Shown here: positions 26,601 through 38,477 of the stretch, piece by piece
How positions within the stretch are numbered: the stretch's first letter is position 1
How the letters are laid out: each line of letters starts with the position of its first letter
DNA from: Polytrichum commune
Lineage: Eukaryota; Streptophyta; Polytrichopsida; Polytrichales; Polytrichaceae
Direction of reading: 5' to 3'
Assembly: GCA_950295325.1 (NCBI GenBank)
Contig: OX485803.1
Coordinates: 34,115,554-34,179,553, forward strand
DNA: 64,000 bases
Translations under genes and position numbers: made by a program
Notes under the pieces: model-generated
Seen by the model: the letters and a program-made list of their open reading frames with translations, nothing else
Databases searched by the model: none
What the model was told of the DNA's origin: nothing

Positions 26601-26887
26601 CATTTTTTGTTGACATAAAACTCATATTTTTTTACATTAATATGTGGCAAATCTGATTTTGCTTGTCTCTTACCAGCATGTTTTTCCAACGTGTCGGATT
26701 TGGCTCCCATGGTCACCACACGACCTTTGACATGACTGCATACTATGCATTTCACTCTATCCACAATTCCATCACCACCTCGAAGCATTTCAGCCCAAGG
26801 ATGGGCGATGGCCCATGCATCCTGACACTTTCGGGATACCTCATTTTTATTTTTTTTTGGTCTTACAGGGTGTAGCAACTGGAGCAT
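23677..26887 (-). CDS. hAT-superfamily transposase, ZNF862-like, four exons, uninterrupted
   Basis: The exons on the minus strand are 26887-26534, 26381-25890, 25201-24400 and 24260-23677. All have GT/AG borders and phases that join into 744 codons (743 residues). I start at the ATG at 26885-26887; a longer N-terminus is possible (see the frame at 26857-27176). A BED-like zinc finger lies near residues 45-75 (C47, C50, H70). The RNase-H-like catalytic core has Asp205 in TCDEVTTVDNQSW and Asp276 in FRADGASV. The blocks HGVHCVSHRTNLAVKEL and DVKTRWLSMVSPLKRV follow. The C-terminal hAT dimerisation region is VLGSVEDERTFSTVAFSKSR. I see no stop or frameshift within these exons, so the element may be recent or the gene kept under selection. 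The closest relatives I recall are the ZNF862/KIAA1586-type hAT proteins, not the common angiosperm Ac type. Confidence 0.85.
25202..25889. repeat. Intron of the hAT transposase made of degenerate GAATTCACA repeats
   Basis: Nearly the whole intron between exons 2 and 3 consists of variants of TGAATTCACAAATGCAATC, TGAAATTCACATGAGCA and TGAATCACATGAGCAA. The core TTCACA occurs about two dozen times. Spacing is 10-35 bases, irregular, mostly in direct orientation. The splice donor (25889) and acceptor (25202) are outside the repeats. Confidence 0.85.
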
Positions 26888-27176
26888 CAGATGTCACATC
26901 AATTATTTCAACGACATCTGATGCAATTGAGGAGATGGCAGGCTCAGGGAGGCCACCAGGGCAAATGAGCTTGACTGCGGCATTGGCACGGGGCGGAGTA
27001 ATCAAGAGATTGCTACTTACCTTGCTGCCGGATGAGGATGCCTCTGCATCACGGGCAAACCTGGCACATTTGCGGGCAGAGGGCATTTCCAACGGACCAG
27101 GGTCATTACCGTTCCGAGAAGACGCAAAGTAGAGCTCAAGCACAGAGTTGCGCTTTGCCCTGGCGATCCGCTCCAT
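26857..27176 (-). pseudogene. Frameshifted N-terminal extension of the hAT transposase
   Basis: Directly upstream of the BED exon, in another frame, an ATG at 27174-27176 opens a peptide beginning MERIARAKRNSVLELYFASS and ending near DVVEIIDVTSDAPVATPC. It runs without a stop into a run of nine A (minus strand) at 26849-26857. A one-base change of that run would put it in frame with the BED finger exon. I found no splice pair that would do so. It may be a real loss, a programmed slip, or a sequencing error in the homopolymer. Its low-complexity serine/acidic content fits a transposase N-terminus. Confidence 0.45.
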
Positions 27177-27233
27177 CCCGTTATTCACCTTGCGACGTGT
27201 TGTGCACAGGCTGCCCGTGGCGAATCGCGACCA

Positions 27234-27390
27234 CCCAACACCCAGATCGAGCAGCAAGGGGGCGAACACGAAGACCAGCAACCCCACACCCAGATCGATC
27301 AGCAAGGGGGCGAGCACGAAGACCAGCAACCCAACACCCAGATCGATCAGCAAGGGGGCGAGCAGGAAACCCAGCAACCCAACCCCCAGA
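27234..27390. repeat. 48-bp tandem repeat, three units plus a part
   Basis: Units at 27234-27281, 27282-27329 and 27330-27377, plus a partial fourth, read CCCAACACCCAGATCGATCA followed by GCAAGGGGGCGAGCACGAAG and ACCAGCAA. Being 48 bp, each keeps frame; on the minus strand it would encode a 16-residue hydrophobic repeat (LGVGLLVFVLAPLLID). No ATG precedes it in that frame, so coding is doubtful. Confidence 0.9.
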
Positions 27391-28311
27391 TTGAGTGAGT
27401 CACCAAGATTGAGTGACCAACATTGAGTCACCAAGATTGAGTGAGCAAGATTGAGTCACCAAGAATCGAAGATGCTCACAAACAATCACCAAGAATTCAC
27501 AAACACAATCAGCAAGATTTAACATAATCACCAATATTGCACAAACTCAATCACCAAGATAATAAGCTCCAAACATACTCAACAGGAACAAACATAATCA
27601 CCAAACATATCGCATTGAGTCTTGACACAAGAATGGACAATGCAAACTGAAATCATACAAAAACTTGGGGGATGGAGGGTTTTGAGTCTCCCTTCTAATA
27701 AGTTCACAGAAAATGCAGGTCTCCATTGCAGTTGCCGTCAAGCAGGTTGCACAATGCCAGGTACAGATTGCACACAATCAAAGTTCTTAGCAAGCTAGCA
27801 ACACTCCTTCCGCCTTGCTCTCACTCCACCAGGACCACCACTCCTCCCACTCCTCCCTCTCATGAATGAAACCCTCAACAGTCAACAGATTGCGACAACA
27901 GTCACAAGTTCACAACACCCTCCCAAGATTCAAGAAGCAGGGTGAATGTGCAGTGAATGGAATGTTTCCATTAGCCAATGACAAATTGCAGGCTCCACCC
28001 AAAACACAAAGGATGGCGATGAAAGCAGTAAGGAGGGCATAAGTTACTGGCGAAGAAGGCTGTACTTAGTGCCGCAAAACAGGCGAATTACTGGAGAGTG
28101 GCAGAATTACTGGGCGAATTACTGGAGAGACAGATTGAATAGCTGGCGAGGGAGTCGAAGTGGGGAGAGGTTTAGGGCGCGATGTGGCGCCACCTCAGTG
28201 AGCAGGTTCGCGGCGAAGTGAGTTGGCAGGGCGAGACATCCAGGTGGGCGGGGTTATCATGGCGCAGAGTGGCGAGTGGACAGAGTGGCGACTGAGACAC
28301 CAGAATGCGGC

Positions 28312-31300
28312 CTTAAACCCTTATGGCTTTTCGTCACCCCTCATAATTTTTCGTCATGTGGCTATATTTAGCCATCACAAAAAAGGCTGGTGCCCTCCCC
28401 ACCCCCATCCCCAATGATTAAAACACCCCAAGAGGTATGTGGTTGACTTGGGGAGCACACTTCAAATATTACACTTCTAATATTTTCCAAAAGGTAGCGG
28501 AATATAACATAGGGTGGCATTTATTTTTCAAAAGCAAAAATTATAGCAAAGTTACAATGAACAAAGGATGGCCTTTATACCTAATACTTAGGTTAAAGAA
28601 ACTTAGCCTACTAGTTACTAGATGATATATAGATCGATAGATAGTCGTGTAATATACATGATCAAATATCCCAAGAGAAAAAATCAAGAGTTTGTTAAGA
28701 TGATTTTTTTGAAGAATGCCAACAAAGGCCAAATTGTTGTATAGACTTTGGGAAGACCTTATTCTATGTGCATGATGAGAATGATTTCTATCCCATCATC
28801 CCAAATGGCGAGACTAATTTCATTCATAGCATTCAATGGTTCATTGATTGAAGGAAACTCTTAGGGCCACTTCACACACAAGGTTGAAGAGTGTCTAGCA
28901 AAATTGATTATGCTTGAGGTTAAGTTGTCTATGTGTATGCTAGACCTTATTGGTTCATACTTTAACCATTTGGGATGCAATCTTTACACTACATCTCATC
29001 AATAAATGTATACCCAAAGCAATTTTCATTGCCATGTTCTTGTGTTGAGGAATCTTGAAAAGTGCCTCTATTACTTCTAGTCCTACTTTCAAAGTTCTTA
29101 ATTTCTTAAGATAAATATATGGTTATGGATATAAAAACTCTACAAACTTATTATCGACATATGAAGCATTGGCCATCACCTTGAGAACTCTACATGCCTA
29201 TGTCATTTCAACATGTGAGGTCATTAAGGTCTCAATTGCCCAAACACCCCCCCCCCCACAAAAAAAAAAAAAAAAAAAACAAGATTCGGTAAGAGCAATT
29301 TGGGGCGTTAGGGTGGTTGCTCTTGGCAACATGTTAGGCTATCCACTAAATGACCAAATTGATAATTTTGTCAAACAAAAAAAAAATGTGGTGGACAAAT
29401 GGATGGAAGACATGATAGATGGACAAAACAAACCGATGATATTATAGATTAATTGCCAAACAAAATGACATATTTCGTGTAATATGTTTTCATCAAAATA
29501 AAAAATACCACGTTTTGTGTTTCATTGCTAATAGAGGACCTTAGATCTAAACAACATCTTCATTATGCATGCATTTTGTGCTTCATGTGCACTGTGAGTT
29601 ATGTTATGTCACGATTTTAGCATCTTAGATCTAAATTGTTGATAACCATTCATATACACTAAATGAGGATTTTATTGAATGCTATGGCCAAATTTTGCTT
29701 CCAAAGATGAGAGGAGTTTGTAACATATAGAGATAAGCAAACTTGTAGAAAACATGTGAGGAGGAAAAGTTAGATTATGGTGAACCTCGTGTCAAGCATG
29801 CATGAGCGCTGAGAACATTTATGACACTAGAGAATTAGAATGGTAGATAGTTCGAGTTGCTCTTCATCACACATTCCCTAGACATGAGGGAAGAACATGC
29901 CAGAGAGGATAAGTCGATTGGCATCCCATTGGCATGATCGAGGATTTTTGGAAGGTTGGATCAGTGTGGAGGTTGAGAGAAATTTTGTAGTATCCTCCTC
30001 CATGATGATTTGCTATGGACAATTTACAATGGGTCACCCATGTCACCTTTAGTCATGAGTTGTACAAAGTAAATATGATGGCAACAATAACATGAAACAT
30101 GTTAGCATGCTAAAATTGATAAGATATATTATACTATATTTTATTTTGTTCCATGATTATGAATTATGGCTGAAATTTCTTAGTCACTATATGTACATGC
30201 CCATTTTATGATAATACTTATCATTGTTATCTCCTATGAACCATTATTCAACATCTTATAATCTTATGTTTTAGAGAATTATTAAGATATCACTAGATTA
30301 GATTTCATGTGTACTTTTGAAATACACTCTTCAAACTAGAATCATAAGACTTTTGGCCACCTTCATTTGCATGAAAGTATAAAAAATAACATAATGTAAC
30401 ATAAGTTGCCACCCTGGAATATCATGTGTTGATGCAAGTATGTATTGTGATCATGACATACTTATGCCTACACGTACGTACCAATGCAATTTTGGACCTG
30501 AAGTTTTAGCAATGTCATCCCCAAATGACATGATTGTTTTGTTGATCTCCCCACAACAAAAGAAAAAGAATAAGAAGGAGATGATGCACTCCCTATCAAC
30601 ATGACAACATGCACAAAGGAAAACTTTTCTTCAAGAATCAAAGTGGAAACTCCATTACATGTAGTTGTTTTAATAGTTGCATGCTATCAACATGTTAGTT
30701 CTTGCAATTCATTAAATGTAATGGATATGATTCATCAATTAATTATTCTTGAATGCAATTGTCCTATCCACACATCTACTCTTGCAATCGACAAGATGAT
30801 CTCACACACAACATTTTGGTTATTAGTATTTTTTTAAGCTTCTAAATTGAATGAATTACAAGGATGTGGAAGCATAAGGAGGAGGGAAGGGAAGGGAAGG
30901 GAGGATAATATTGCGACAATTCCCTCTCTTGGTAGACCCCTCTAAGGTGAAGAACTAACTCCCATGTTACTCTTCGGAGTTACACAATGCTATAACTATT
31001 TTACGAGAAATGTAATTTTTTATCAAGAAAAGCCATTTTATGTTCAACCCTCACTAAATTTGGGATTTGGTAAAATAGCGTGTGTTTCGGGAGATCAACA
31101 CCACAAGCACTTAAATGAGATAATTAGTGCAAGTAACCGGTTCTCCCATTCACTGGGAAGTTGAATTGGAAGCGTGCATATTTTTATTTTTTCATTTTGT
31201 CATTTTTTTTCAAAGAGTGCATACAACAATCTTATAAAGAGAGAAGACAACTATTTTACATCCACATTATTGGACGAAGAATAAAAAAGGCCAAACACAT

Positions 31301-31765
31301 GTACTCGTTCAAAAGCAAGTACTTTGATCCAAAATTTAGTGATGCCTTTCTCAAATTGGCAACATTTTACCAATACCATACCATCCGCGTATAAAGAGGC
31401 ACTTTCTAGCCAAATAGTTCCTCCCCAAAAGAAAATGAAATAGTATAACGTTTCAAGCAATAACATAGCCCCCAAAATTTCCCTAGCTCAAAGTACAAAG
31501 GGAATTCGAGCATCCCCCCCACATCAATAAACTAGGTGGTGCGGTGCGCTCATGCAAAGCAAGCAAGCACGGGCATGGGCGTGCCCATGAATGCAAGGTG
31601 AGGGAAGGCCAAACTTAACTTACAAAGGGCCAAGGACACGCCCGCATGCACTATGCTCGATGGCTAGTCCGTCCTCCGTTGGAAGGACAACGGGATGTCC
31701 TAAACCCCCACACGCATAAAGTCATGACGTAGAGAGTCTCAAGACACACAAACTTACATGCCTAG
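28312..31765. other. Intergenic DNA, no gene seen
   Basis: No gene is recognised. At 28863-28882 it reads GGGCCACTTCACACACAAGG directly after a TTA, the end sequence of the Tourist-like family at 35006 and 53702, but no matching right end was found. A C9A20-like homopolymer pair lies at 29247-29279, and GGGAA repeats at 30887-30902. An open frame at 30601-30834 (78 codons, plus strand) has no recognised motif. Confidence 0.45.
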
Positions 31766-32440
31766 CTAACACTAAATAGTGTATTTGGTGTCATTGTGGT
31801 AATTTTTTTCCGGTGACACTTCTTTCGATATAAAATTACAAGCTATATTGTCGTTCCAACTTAACTTACTTTCAGTTCATTGAAATGTTAATGATTGAAC
31901 CAACGTTTGGTAAATAAACAAGTAAATAACCAACATCGGGCAATCCGACGTAAAATTGACTCTGTTGGTCTTACCTTGCTCAAGAATATGCTTGATGCAA
32001 GGTGGGGTTTATTGCCTGCCTTGCGGTGGGTGGGCTCTTGGCTTCCTACCTACCTAGTTAGTTAGTTTGTTTCCGTCAAGTAGAGAGAAGATTTCACAGT
32101 GAGAATCGAACTGCCAACCACTTCATTCGGAAATGGGTACCTCTCCACTCTCATTTGGTAGTTTAGGGTCATCTTGGACCAAAAGTTGGGTATATTTTGC
32201 ATCGTAATATTTTTCGAGAAAAACATTGCCACAAACTCGGTTGAAGTTTGGGTGGGAAATCACTTTGTATGTGGCATCCTTTGCAACATTGTAAATCTTT
32301 AATGCTCATATTATTTTTTATAAGGAACGACAAATAATATTATAACTTTTTTTTTCATTTAGCGTTGGTGGCACTACATGGACGGTTTACAATTCGTATT
32401 GAGCAAGATGAGTAAAAATTGGTGACACTAAATACAAAAT
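31766..32440. mobile_element. MITE related to the one at 3693-4605
   Basis: The left end has CTAACACTAAATAGTGTATT and TGGTGTCATTGTGGTAATTTT; the right end has GGTGACACTAAATACAAAAT. Near the right end the phrase GGTTTACAATTCGTATTGAGCAAGATGAG matches the other family member at about 4013-4043. It has no coding capacity. Boundaries are approximate. Confidence 0.55.
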
Positions 32441-32737
32441 GATTCTAGGGCTGTAGCCTTTACTTTACTCAACATACTTACAAATTTTTGTACACACTAC
32501 ATGGTGTAACAACTTGACACGGACATACCTGGAAAGTTGTTTATTTTTAATTTTTAATTTTTTTAATTATCTGTTTACACATTGCTATCCGAGGCATGCA
32601 TAGTATCCATGTACAATATACTGGAGCTCAAAGTTTGACCACGGATCACGGAGAGAGGGAATTATCTTGTATGTGTACGAGTGTACCTCACATGCATTCA
32701 ACATTAAACACTTGGCCCTAGGCCTATATAAGGGTCG

Positions 32738-33308
32738 GTGTACACCATGGACCATGAAGTCGGACTATGAAAGATGGTCTTTTCTCATGGTCCGACTTCA
32801 TGGTCCAACTTGCATGGTCTGATTTCTTAAAAAAATCAATTTACGAAGCTTTTGGGTCCCTCACTAGGTGTAAACCAAATATGGACTGAGAGGAATGACC
32901 ATGCACCAAAAAGTGAATGTGCTTTTAAAAAAAATAAATGTCCAAAAAGGTTGTTTTGAAAGAAGGAAAATCAAATTTGACCATTCTCTTGTTTTCTCTT
33001 GTCTTCATCTTCTCTTCCCCATAAAAAAATCATTTAAAAAGTATTATAACAACATTTCTTTGTCATGTGCCCTTTGTATTTTTTCTACTAGAGCACCTCT
33101 TTGGCCTCTCCCACCGCAAAACCCGTTGGACCATGTCAGTGGATAATGTAGGCCTTACAATATGTCTCTTGGGGACCTCAAACTCCATGGTCACTCTGAC
33201 ATTTTTTCCTTGGTGTAAACTGAAGTGGTCTTGGGACAAGTTCAACAACCAATCACATATTTTATAGGGCCTTGGGATGACTTCATGGTCCAGGGTGTAA
33301 ACGTACAA
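32738..33308. mobile_element. TIR element of about 570 bp
   Basis: The left end GTACACCATGGACCATGAAG returns in complement as CTTCATGGTCCAGGGTGTAA at the right end. More copies of the ATGGTC-CGACTT word sit just inside the left end. No coding frame or convincing target duplication was seen. It may contain an internal decoy frame at 33067-33267 without motif. Confidence 0.6.
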
Positions 33309-34500
33309 CCCCCAAGTTTGTTGCCTATTCACGGCTCCCTGCCTCAAATGACCTCAAATGTTCGACTAATTTGGAGTCCTTGAAGCTACTTCTGTTGTCA
33401 AATCAACTAGCGGGAAAGTAACCCCCATGATGCATACTATTTCTGAGTGGCTTTTTATGTTGCATGATGACAGGCACACCTCATATACAATAATTCCCTC
33501 TCTCCACAATAATTCTTATATGAGGCCAAGGTTTCAGGCTAGGGTGTTGTGGTGTCTATATATGTAAACTCGTCCATTAGGAAGGTGAGAATGCAACAAA
33601 CAAATTTATAGCTTGAATTAATCAGAACTTGGCCCTTCACCTTGTAGGGGACTTGTTTTTACCGGAACCCCTTCATCCAGATGTTGGGGCGAAACAACAT
33701 GTACATCGGTTCCTTGAAGGCAAGGGTTTAGGCATCCAACAAAGAACGAGCATATGGGTTGGTTCGCCCAAATCTTCATCCACAATGGATGATTTTACAT
33801 TGACGGGGTGTTTTCTTTTTTTAAAGAATAATGAATGTTTTAGATATTGTAACCCTTTGATCTATAAAAAAATGAGCTACATAGATGCCGCGAAGCCTGA
33901 GCTTCAATATGAATTTCCTTGTCATTTTGAAAACAATTAGTAATTTGGACCTCTTCAATTTGGTAACCCTATGATCTATGGTAGGATAGCCATGTCATCT
34001 AAAGATATGTGGACTTTATGCGATCACTCTTCTTGATCGAGCACCTATATTTGAGTGGTATATGGCAGGGTTTGACACTTTTAGTTAAGAGCAAATCCCA
34101 AAAGACATGTGTTACAATGAGATTGGATTACGTGCTCAAAACATAGATACCACAATTGGGAGGGCGTGCACTATCACTTAAAGAAAAGAAAAACTTCAGT
34201 TTAATCTCCTATGGTCTTTGCATCTCAACCTCGATCGAGATGAAACTTGAAAATAAAAATGATTTACTCAAATTCGCAATTGCTAACTCGATGAGGAAAA
34301 ATTCCGAAGTCAAACCAATGGCCTAAATCGTATGTGGGGCTAGAAGTGCCACTCACAATAGAGTTAGAGCATCATACGTTAGTTTGAGCGAGTTGAAAGA
34401 ATTGGCGTATTAAGGTATGACTTGCAATTAGTGGATCAACATTGTGCCGTACCAAAGGGTACTTTTTGGTTCCACACTTTTGAGTGCTCAAGGCTACACT
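33309..34500. other. Intergenic DNA with a dispersed-repeat fragment
   Basis: The stretch 33990-34200 (GATTGGATTACGTGCTCAAA) belongs to the dispersed repeat shared with 55080-55220 and 22010-22240. No gene is recognised. Confidence 0.45.
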
Positions 34501-34504
34501 AAGA

Positions 34505-34815
34505 CATGTGGGTGGAAAATTAGCATGGGCCACACTAATTTTATAGTCAAGGTAGAATGAATGTGGGTCCCAAATTCCAAGTCTTCCCCTGAGTCTTCAT
34601 TAAGACTTCTGACCAACACATTAAATATTAGTTTTAGGACAAAAATAACACAAAATGAAATAACCATGCATGCACACTAAATTTCTAGAAAAAAAATTTA
34701 CGTGACCCTTGTTAATTTCCTATTAAAAATTTAACATGGGTTGGAAATGAATTTGGCCCACATTAATTCTCATTATGAGAAATCAACAATACTAGGACTA
34801 TTTAGTGTAATTTTC
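34505..34815 (-). mobile_element. MITE, inverted relative of the copy at 56829-57115
   Basis: Read in complement it runs ACACTAAATAGTCCTAGTAT ... TTAATGTGGGCCAAATTC ... AAAATTAGTGTGGCCCATG, which matches in order ACACTAAATAGTCCTATTAG ... at 56829-57115. The match is diverged. No coding frame. Confidence 0.5.
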
Positions 34816-35005
34816 ACTTTGGATTGAACATGATCTTAACCAATGTGGACACACATTGTGGTAATTTTCTTCAGAATAATAATTTTATTTTGTGTCAACC
34901 AAGACAACACCCTTGTCCGTGGTCAATCAGTGCATTACGGAATGATAATTTTTTTGCAGTAAACTTTATATATCCAACTAGCGTCGGACCGTCTTCAGAG
35001 TCTTA

Positions 35006-35516
35006 GGGCCACTTCAAACATGAGCCAAGAGCCGTGACCATGAACTAGTGAGAGCCCAAAAGAAAGTGTCCAACGGCCGTCCCAAGACACCTCCAAAATC
35101 ACGTAGTGTGGTCACGGACCCTCAGGTGTAGTGTGAAGTCATGTGTGATCGGACCCTCGACCAAATGCTATTTCAATGCATTTCTATTCATGCGGGTCCT
35201 CACACATGATAAAATAAAATAAAACAACTCAACGGTTGTAAGCGTTCGGAGTGCCATGGTCTCCCAAGGGTTTTGTGGTAGACCTACCTCCATGAGGTGG
35301 TTTTTGAAAATAATCCAAGTGACCATGAAACATGATCCGTTTGATGCCATGTAAGAATCCATCCATGTAGACTTCACATCCATCTTGCATTCACATACTC
35401 CGTTGGTCCCTCAAGCGTAGTGTGAAGTGAACTTGGACCGGCTTCGCCTTTTCCACCAATGAGAGTGCTGGAAGTGTAATGGTCACGGGCTCTCAGTCTC
35501 GTGTGTGAAGTGGCCC
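35006..35516. mobile_element. Tourist-like MITE, copy 1 (511 bp)
   Basis: The left end GGGCCACTTCAAACATGAGC and the right end ...GTGTGTGAAGTGGCCC are inverted repeats. A 3-bp TTA flanks the element on both sides (35003-35005 and 35517-35519), as in the PIF/Harbinger group. The interior matches the copy at 53702-54193 nearly throughout and in the same orientation. Confidence 0.75.
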
Positions 35517-35621
35517 TTAGGACGGTCTAGGGTGTCAGGACCCAGAAATGGCCTGATGGTGAAACCGGATTTTTGCTCCGTCCATAAATCACACCAAGGT
35601 CTACATCCTCCTTGAGCAAGT

Positions 35622-36167
35622 ACTATACCGTTATGGTATTTAGTGTTACGTACACCATTTGCGAAGGGTCTAAAGTAAATGCCTAGAGGTCTCTCAAAGT
35701 GTCACGTCTATATTAAATGTCAATATGATATTATTCATCAACATAAGCAATTCTTGGAATTGAATATTATTTATATTATGATATTTAGCGTAGCACAATG
35801 GGATGTTTGAAATGTCAGGTTTGTGTTTTAGTATACAAGGGGAGGATATTATTGAGCATACTTGTGGCAAGTGTCATGTGTTTACAGTTCAGTACGCAAG
35901 AGGCAGGTGTTCTTGAGCATGTACTTAGGTGCCAAGTGTCATTTGTGTACACTTTAGTCAACTTGTAGACACCATTGTGTAACATAAGCGTACACCTCAT
36001 AACACTGTTGAACATACTCATGCCAAGATATTAGTAAGCGCACTTGAACGCCAAGTGTCATGAGATGACACTAATGGTGAAGTTCGTGATCATTAGTGCA
36101 ACCTAGCATATGCCTCAAACAAGGCAAGTGACACTATTACACGTGTGACACTAAGTACCATGATTTC
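35622..36167. mobile_element. Possible MITE with degenerate internal repeats
   Basis: The left ATGGTATTTAGTGTTACGT and the right ACGTGTGACACTAAGTACCAT are inverted and resemble the ends of the pogo-like family. Inside, the phrase AAGTGTCAT(G/T)TG with a following GTACACTTTAGT-like stretch recurs about three times between 35868 and 36065. Confidence 0.45.
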
Positions 36168-36769
36168 CATAATTAAAAGGCCCCCCAACGGGCCAAGGGT
36201 TCGTGACAACCCTGTAACTTACGTTAAAGGTGAAAAAGTTGGGTACCCCTTGTAGCTCATATTCATATTCATAAAATAGAATGAAATGAAAAATAGATTT
36301 CAAAATTAGTGTTAGAAAAATCTATGTTATTATACATTAAAGTTCAAGTAAATATGAATAAAAGACTTGTCCAAAACAATTATTCATATGAGGATGTTGT
36401 CAACATTAGAGGCAGTTGATACACATACATTGACATTGCAAAATAAATTATTTGGGCAAGGGGGTGGGGAGAGGGGAATTAAAAGAAGAGAAGAAACTTC
36501 GGTCTCCGGTAGGGGACCGACGTGAATGAAGTGTCTGTTCGTTCCACCTGGAACTAAAAGAACATGTTAGAAGTCTTAATTATATATGCTTTGGGATGCA
36601 ATGTGGTCAACACACCATTCTAGATGTGCTTTTGTTGACACAAACACATAGTGTAAATGTATCTAAGATGTGGATATGAAAGAGAATGATGTAGGTCACA
36701 TATAAGGCTAAATTCTCCCACTTCTATCATAATGTATGTTTCATAGAACTACATGTATACAATTTCATG

Positions 36770-37765
36770 ACGTCCATGATTCATTACCAATGTCTAGAGT
36801 TTGCCATTTCGAGACAAATTATTCCTCACTTTAGCACTCAAAATTGGAGACATGTGTCATGGCATTATCGACTCCCTAGTGATACCATAACTCAAGTTGG
36901 AGACTTAGGGTTAGTTTCCATGTAGGCTGCTTTGCTAGCCATATTCTAGTTGGCGAGTGGCCTACATGGGAACTCACCCTTAGAAACCATGAAATGTGGT
37001 ACCTTAGTTTAACCGACCACATTTGTTTTATTTAAACTGAAATCCATCCCAACTTGATCAAAATTATGGCACCCTATAGATTGCCAATGGGGTCCTGATT
37101 GGGAATAGGTGGTTCTACTCTAGGTCTTTGTGGGGCTTAGAACTCATGGCACATGAGTCCCACTTTAATGTCACTATAGTAGAACCACCTATTCCTATTT
37201 AAGACCTCATCAAGAATCTATAGGGTGCCATAATTTCGATAAGGCTGAGATTGATTTCGGTATTAAAAATTTGTGGGTAAAATGAGGTTCTAGAATTCAC
37301 GTTTCACGGTTTCTAAGGATCAGTTTTCATGTAGGCCGCTACACCGACCAAATTCTAGTGGAAATGTAGATGCCACCAAGTGAAATCCACGTTTCCTCTA
37401 GAATATGGTGGGCAGTGGCCTACATGGAAACTAACCCTAAGTCTCCAACTTCAGTTATGATATCACCGGGGAATCAATAATGCCATGAGACACGCCCTTG
37501 GGTTTGAGTGCTAAAGTGAGGAGGAATTAGTCCCAAAATGAGTGGTTACGGCAAACTCTAGACATTGGTGATGTGTTCAGGCCAACTTTTGGCTTCCAAA
37601 ATTCATAGCAATTTCAATGTAAGGAATAAAATAACCAAAAAATTGCAATCCTCCCAATGATTTCTATCTTCCTACTCAGGGAAAAATTGCATCACCTTGT
37701 ACTTCTCCACATTTGGCGCAAGACCACTTAAGTGATTAATTATAGGCGCCTCTACTCTAGGCTAA
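36770..37765. mobile_element. Foldback element with long inverted arms
   Basis: The text TCTAGAGTTTGCC...CACTTTAGCACTCAAAATTGG...GTTGGAGACTTAGGGTTAGT, ending in TTTCCATGTAGGCTGC (36797-36945), returns in complement at about 37315-37570. The right arm extends further, to about 37765 (AATTATAGGCGCCTCTACTCTAG), so the left arm is shorter or truncated. The same arm sequence occurs at 57130-57560 and in both arms of 58700-59466. The inner part is itself partly symmetrical (CACCTATTCC at 37110 and 37188). No coding frame. Confidence 0.7.
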
Positions 37766-38477
37766 TTCAGGGTCTCATATTCTTATTCTATTAATTCATA
37801 GTCATATCAGTGCCAAGAAAACTTGAGCTATAAAAGGATCCAAGGTTTTCACCTTCAACTTACTATACATGGGTGCCACAAATTCTTGGCCATAATCTAG
37901 TTAGTCCTTCTCATGCATTCTTAGATTATACCTTTGCTTAAGGAGAGAAGAAATTGTTCAGTTACTGGCATAACAGATGGGATAAGGATGTGGGCCCTAG
38001 ATACTTCAATATTATTCATATACATGTGCCACAAATGTACCTCATTCTCGATAAATTGAGTGTAGGAGTCAGTCCTGGGTAGGGACAGGTGTTTCAGATT
38101 GTCAGAAAATGCTCACAAGAATTAATGGCGAATGAATAATAAGTTGCAATTTATGTAAGTTAAGACATACATTCAGATGGAAATAGAATTGAAATGCATC
38201 TGCTCAAGAATATGCATTATAAATGCGCTACACTTTATGGTTTGGACACGGAAACCAATGAAATGAATTCTGGGAAACCGAGCCCAGACTCAAATATGCG
38301 AAGGGAAAACACAACCTGTATTGTTGAAGGACAGTAGGATTATAGCTTTATCGTAGCTATCCAACATTGGCAGCGTTACTTATATGATGAATGTAACTTA
38401 GGGAGAGGCCCAATTGCAGGTGGAACTGCAGTCTAGGATGGAAGAAAGGATCCTCGTAGACACCTAAGTTGATTCGG
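37766..38477. other. Downstream flank of the PHD-finger gene
   Basis: No separate gene is seen. The part next to the stop codon (about 38000-38477) is probably the 3' UTR; its end was not determined. Confidence 0.4.

Larger units (their letters stand above)
22999..28311 (-). mobile_element. hAT element with a complete transposase gene, about 5.3 kb (ends tentative)
   Basis: The core is the four-exon hAT transposase at 23677-26887. Both sides are short-period repeats: AAGACATCAA / CTTCAAACATNNAACACTTG words at 23060-23370 and GATTGAGTCACCAA words at 27395-27470. Such subterminal repeats are normal for hAT elements, where the transposase binds. As termini I propose GCCGCATT at 22999-23006 and its complement AATGCGGC at 28304-28311. 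The sequence inside each end can be aligned a little further (TGTC...AGTCG), but no 8-bp target duplication was found next to them. The ends are therefore uncertain. Confidence 0.6.

Noticed and set aside
26815-27132. Plus-strand frame of 105 codons over the hAT gene
   Set aside because: It is the shadow of the minus-strand N-terminal frame and BED exon; it has no motif of its own.
22905-28367. TGGCTATAT at about 22905 and 28361 as a target duplication of the hAT element
   Set aside because: The adjacent ends do not form convincing inverted repeats, and a 9-base match between two such regions can arise by chance.
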